A stretch of 64,000 nt of DNA from JADFGZ01 sp965222345 (GTDB lineage Bacteria > Acidobacteriota > Terriglobia > 2-12-FULL-54-10): the NCBI GenBank assembly GCA_965222345.1, contig CBDCTS010000002.1:1-64000 (forward strand). The letters run 5' to 3'. Position 1 is the stretch's first letter; the number at the start of each line of letters is the position of its first letter. Positions 62,164 through 64,000 of the stretch are shown one piece after another. Position numbers and translations under genes: made by a program. Below the pieces are notes generated by a model that was not told the DNA's origin, did not search any database, and worked only from the letters and a program-made list of their open reading frames with translations.

Positions 62164-62472
62164 AACCAACCGCGGCGCTCTTGACAAACAAATTCGCCTG
62201 CGCTAGAAATGCTTTGAGAGTTCACTCCGGATGGTCCACAAATGGCCAATGTCAGCGGAAAAAGCCTATCGCTAAATCGGGAATGTACCAGGGAGTTTAA
62301 CCTGCGGAAGCCACAGCAGGTACGCAGGAGCAGCTAAAATCATGTTTCCGGCATCGATTGATCTCACAGCTTGCGGCAGGGAAGCGAACAGGCCGGCGCG
62401 ACTGCCTGAGATCGCCGCAGAAAACCGTTCCAACAACAAACCGGCGCAGAACTGAAAAGGAGGAAGCCAGCC
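62164..62472. other. Intergenic region, no supported gene
   Basis: This is the spacer between the IS copy and propeller copy 3. It must hold the promoter of the latter; none could be assigned with confidence. Confidence 0.5.
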
Positions 62473-63873
62473 ATGGCCGCACACAGAAAGCACGCAACCT
62501 GCCTGGATCGAGTCGGGGGACTCATTACGATTTTAGGAGTGCTGGGCGTTCTGGCAGGAGTTGTCCTGTTCAGCGGGAGCCCAGGCGAAGACCGTTCGGA
62601 TTGGCTGCGAGGGTCAGCCGCGCCGGCCCGGTTGCTGTCCATTACGGCGCTGCCCGCGCCGTTTTCAGAAGCGGACGGGGAGATGTGCCAGTGGATGCCG
62701 GCCAGCGCCAGCACAACTCTGGTGGCTGCGCTACAGGCTGCACAGCCTCAGGGAGGGGACTTTCCCCAGAGGAAGCCGGTACGGATGATCCGGGACCCCT
62801 ATGCGGCCTACAGCGCGGTGGCCGTGGACCCGATCCGCGACGAGGTCGTGTTGACCGACGAAAACCTGTTCAACATCCTGGTGTACGACCGGCGGGACAA
62901 CACTCCCCCGACGGCCACGATGACAGAGCCGAAACGGATGATCGGGGGACTGAATACCAAGATCGAGTTCCAGTGCGGGCTGTACATCGACCCGGCCAGC
63001 GGCGACATCTACGCGGTGAACAACGACACGGTGGACACGCTGGTGATCTTCGACCGCAACGCAAAAGGCAATGTTCCGCCCACGCGCGAGTTGTACACGC
63101 CGCACGGGACTTTCGGGATCGCGGTGGACGAGGAAGCACAGGAGATGTTCCTGACCGAGCAGCATGACAATGCCGTCGTGGTCTTCCGGAAATCAGCCGT
63201 AAAAGACGAGTTCCCGCTGCGGCTTCTGCAGGGGAACCAAACCCAACTGGAAGATCCGCACGGGATCGCCATCGACACGAAAAACAAAGTGATGTTCGTC
63301 AGCAACTACGGCAACTCTCACCAGAAGCGGCCCGGCGGGACGTTTTACAGGCCGGACCGAACCGCAGGGAAACAGAACTGGCCGGTGCGGCAACAGGTGC
63401 CGGGGTCGGGAAAATTTTCACCGCCTTCGATCACCGTCTATGCGCTGGACGCCAGCGGAGACACGCCGCCGCTGCGCGTGATCGAGGGGCCGAAGACGCA
63501 GATGAACTGGCCGGCGCATCTGGCTATCGACATGGAGCGCGGCGAGCTGTACGTGGCCAACGACATGGGCAATTCGATCCTGGTCTTCAGCACGACGGCA
63601 AACGGCGACGCAGCGCCGGTCCGGGTGGTCCAGGGGCCGAAGACGCATCTCAAGAGTCCAACCGGCGTGTATCTGGACCTGGAAAACGACGAGTTGTGGG
63701 CGGCCAACTTCGGGAACCACTCGGCGACGGTTTACCCGCGAGAAGCTTCGGGTGACGTAGCACCCTTGCGAATCATCCGGAGCGGGCCGCTGGATGAGCC
63801 GGCGCTGGGGATCGGGAACCCGCATCCGGTGGCGTACGACAGCAAGCGGGAAGAGATTCTGGTGCCGAACTGA
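62473..63873 (+). CDS. Exported beta-propeller protein copy 3, part before in-frame UGA
   Basis: This 466-residue part starts at ATG 62473 after AAAAGGAGGAAGCCAGCC. The signal/anchor is VGGLITILGVLGVLAGVVLF. The family motif DGEMCQWMPASASTTLVAAL and the conserved Cys in FQCGLYIDPASG are present. Blades include LYVANDMGNSILVFSTTANG and WAANFGNHSATVYPREASGD. It ends DSKREEILVPN-UGA exactly as copies 1 and 2. It is on the opposite strand to them and 25 kb away, just outside the IS-bounded island. Function is unknown. Confidence 0.82.
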   Translation: MAAHRKHATCLDRVGGLITILGVLGVLAGVVLFSGSPGEDRSDWLRGSAAPARLLSITALPAPFSEADGEMCQWMPASASTTLVAALQAAQPQGGDFPQRKPVRMIRDPYAAYSAVAVDPIRDEVVLTDENLFNILVYDRRDNTPPTATMTEPKRMIGGLNTKIEFQCGLYIDPASGDIYAVNNDTVDTLVIFDRNAKGNVPPTRELYTPHGTFGIAVDEEAQEMFLTEQHDNAVVVFRKSAVKDEFPLRLLQGNQTQLEDPHGIAIDTKNKVMFVSNYGNSHQKRPGGTFYRPDRTAGKQNWPVRQQVPGSGKFSPPSITVYALDASGDTPPLRVIEGPKTQMNWPAHLAIDMERGELYVANDMGNSILVFSTTANGDAAPVRVVQGPKTHLKSPTGVYLDLENDELWAANFGNHSATVYPREASGDVAPLRIIRSGPLDEPALGIGNPHPVAYDSKREEILVPN

Positions 63874-63914
63874 GTGGCGCATCCGCAGATTGCGGTCTTC
63901 GCCAGGTTGGCGGA
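63871..63914 (+). promoter_or_regulatory. Candidate UGA recoding site and SECIS-like hairpin, copy 3
   Basis: UGA is at 63871-63873. The hairpin stem is UUCGCC with GGCGGA (63898-63903 and 63909-63914) and the loop is AGGUU, starting 30 nt after the UGA. The outer extension seen in copies 1 and 2 is interrupted here by a C:U mismatch. Confidence 0.48.
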
Positions 63915-64000
63915 TGGAGGCACAAAGCCGGTGCGGAAGCTGGAAGGGCAGAAGACGCTGCTGGGCCGAACGATGCACTCCATAGCATATGATGAGCTGC
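63874..64000 (+). CDS. Beta-propeller protein copy 3, part after in-frame UGA (cut by window end)
   Basis: Forty-two codons are visible: VAHPQIAVFARLADGG, GQKTLLGRTMHSIAYDEL. They align without gap to the post-UGA parts of copies 1 and 2. The rest lies beyond the window. GTG at 63874 has no ribosome site, so independent initiation is unlikely unless coupled to termination. Confidence 0.78.
   Translation, partial: MAHPQIAVFARLADGGTKPVRKLEGQKTLLGRTMHSIAYDEL

Noticed and set aside
1..64000. tRNA or rRNA genes
   Set aside because: No stretch with the conserved tRNA T-loop (GGTTCRANYCC) in a cloverleaf context or with rRNA-like sequence was seen in the gaps; short tRNAs could still be missed by eye.

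Overview
The window reads as a chromosomal segment of an uncultured-type Acidobacteriota, most likely from the Solibacter/Bryobacter side of the phylum. This is inferred from protein families that are abundant there: the TIGR03437 (Solibacter C-terminal) domain, the TIGR03436 VWFA-related protein, Oar-like TonB receptors with a carboxypeptidase-regulatory N-terminus, a DUF1592-DUF1552-ankyrin gene trio, and secreted cytochrome c / virginiamycin-B-lyase-like propeller proteins. No rRNA, tRNA or CRISPR array was seen.

Layout. 1-2.3 kb: an IS1595-type transposase gene split by an inserted IS1380-type element. 2.5-6.5 kb: lpxC, a DASS anion transporter and an OFA-type MFS transporter, all on the minus strand. 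7.1-10.2 kb: a cytochrome c, a heme/propeller protein and a dienelactone hydrolase, apparently one operon. 10.6-16.6 kb: an NCS2 permease with an extra C-terminal domain, DNA polymerase I, a LON-substrate-domain protein and a short FmdB-type zinc ribbon. 16.8-22.4 kb: a minus-strand cell-envelope run (ruvX, mltG, lipoprotein, FtsX-type permease, LolD-type ATPase, small membrane protein, LolA-like protein). 22.8-29.2 kb: a HEAT-repeat protein, a large BNR-propeller protein and a VWFA protein. 29.2-31.8 kb: dispersed repeats, an IS630 element, the tail of a lost TonB receptor, and a broken small membrane gene ending in an attC-like site. 31.8-37.2 kb: a cupin and two tandem copies of a large exported beta-propeller gene. 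38-49.5 kb: a PQQ-type propeller, a cupredoxin, a TonB receptor and the DUF1592/DUF1552/ankyrin set. 49.7-53.5 kb: an amidohydrolase with an IPT-like tail and a second heme/propeller protein. 53.8-62.2 kb: an accessory island bounded by two same-length inverted copies of an ISNCY/IS1202-like element. It holds an IS5 element, wreckage of a conjugative/integrative element (coupling protein, VirB11/CpaF ATPase, excisionase, integrase), a decayed IS3 element and an IS1380 deletion relic. 62.5-64 kb: a third copy of the beta-propeller gene, cut by the window end.

The most striking signal is in the three propeller paralogues. Each is split at exactly the same place by one in-frame UGA. The protein sequence is strongly conserved on both sides of it, and the UGA falls inside a propeller blade. 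A conserved hairpin with an AGGYU loop starts its loop exactly 30 nt after each UGA. Other genes in the window use TGA as an ordinary stop, so this looks like site-specific recoding, with selenocysteine as the leading hypothesis, in a family I do not recognise as a known selenoprotein. Tight stop-start coupling (TGAGTG) is the main alternative.

Functionally the region is dominated by envelope biogenesis and by exported redox or carbohydrate/peptide-scavenging proteins, interrupted by several generations of insertion sequences.
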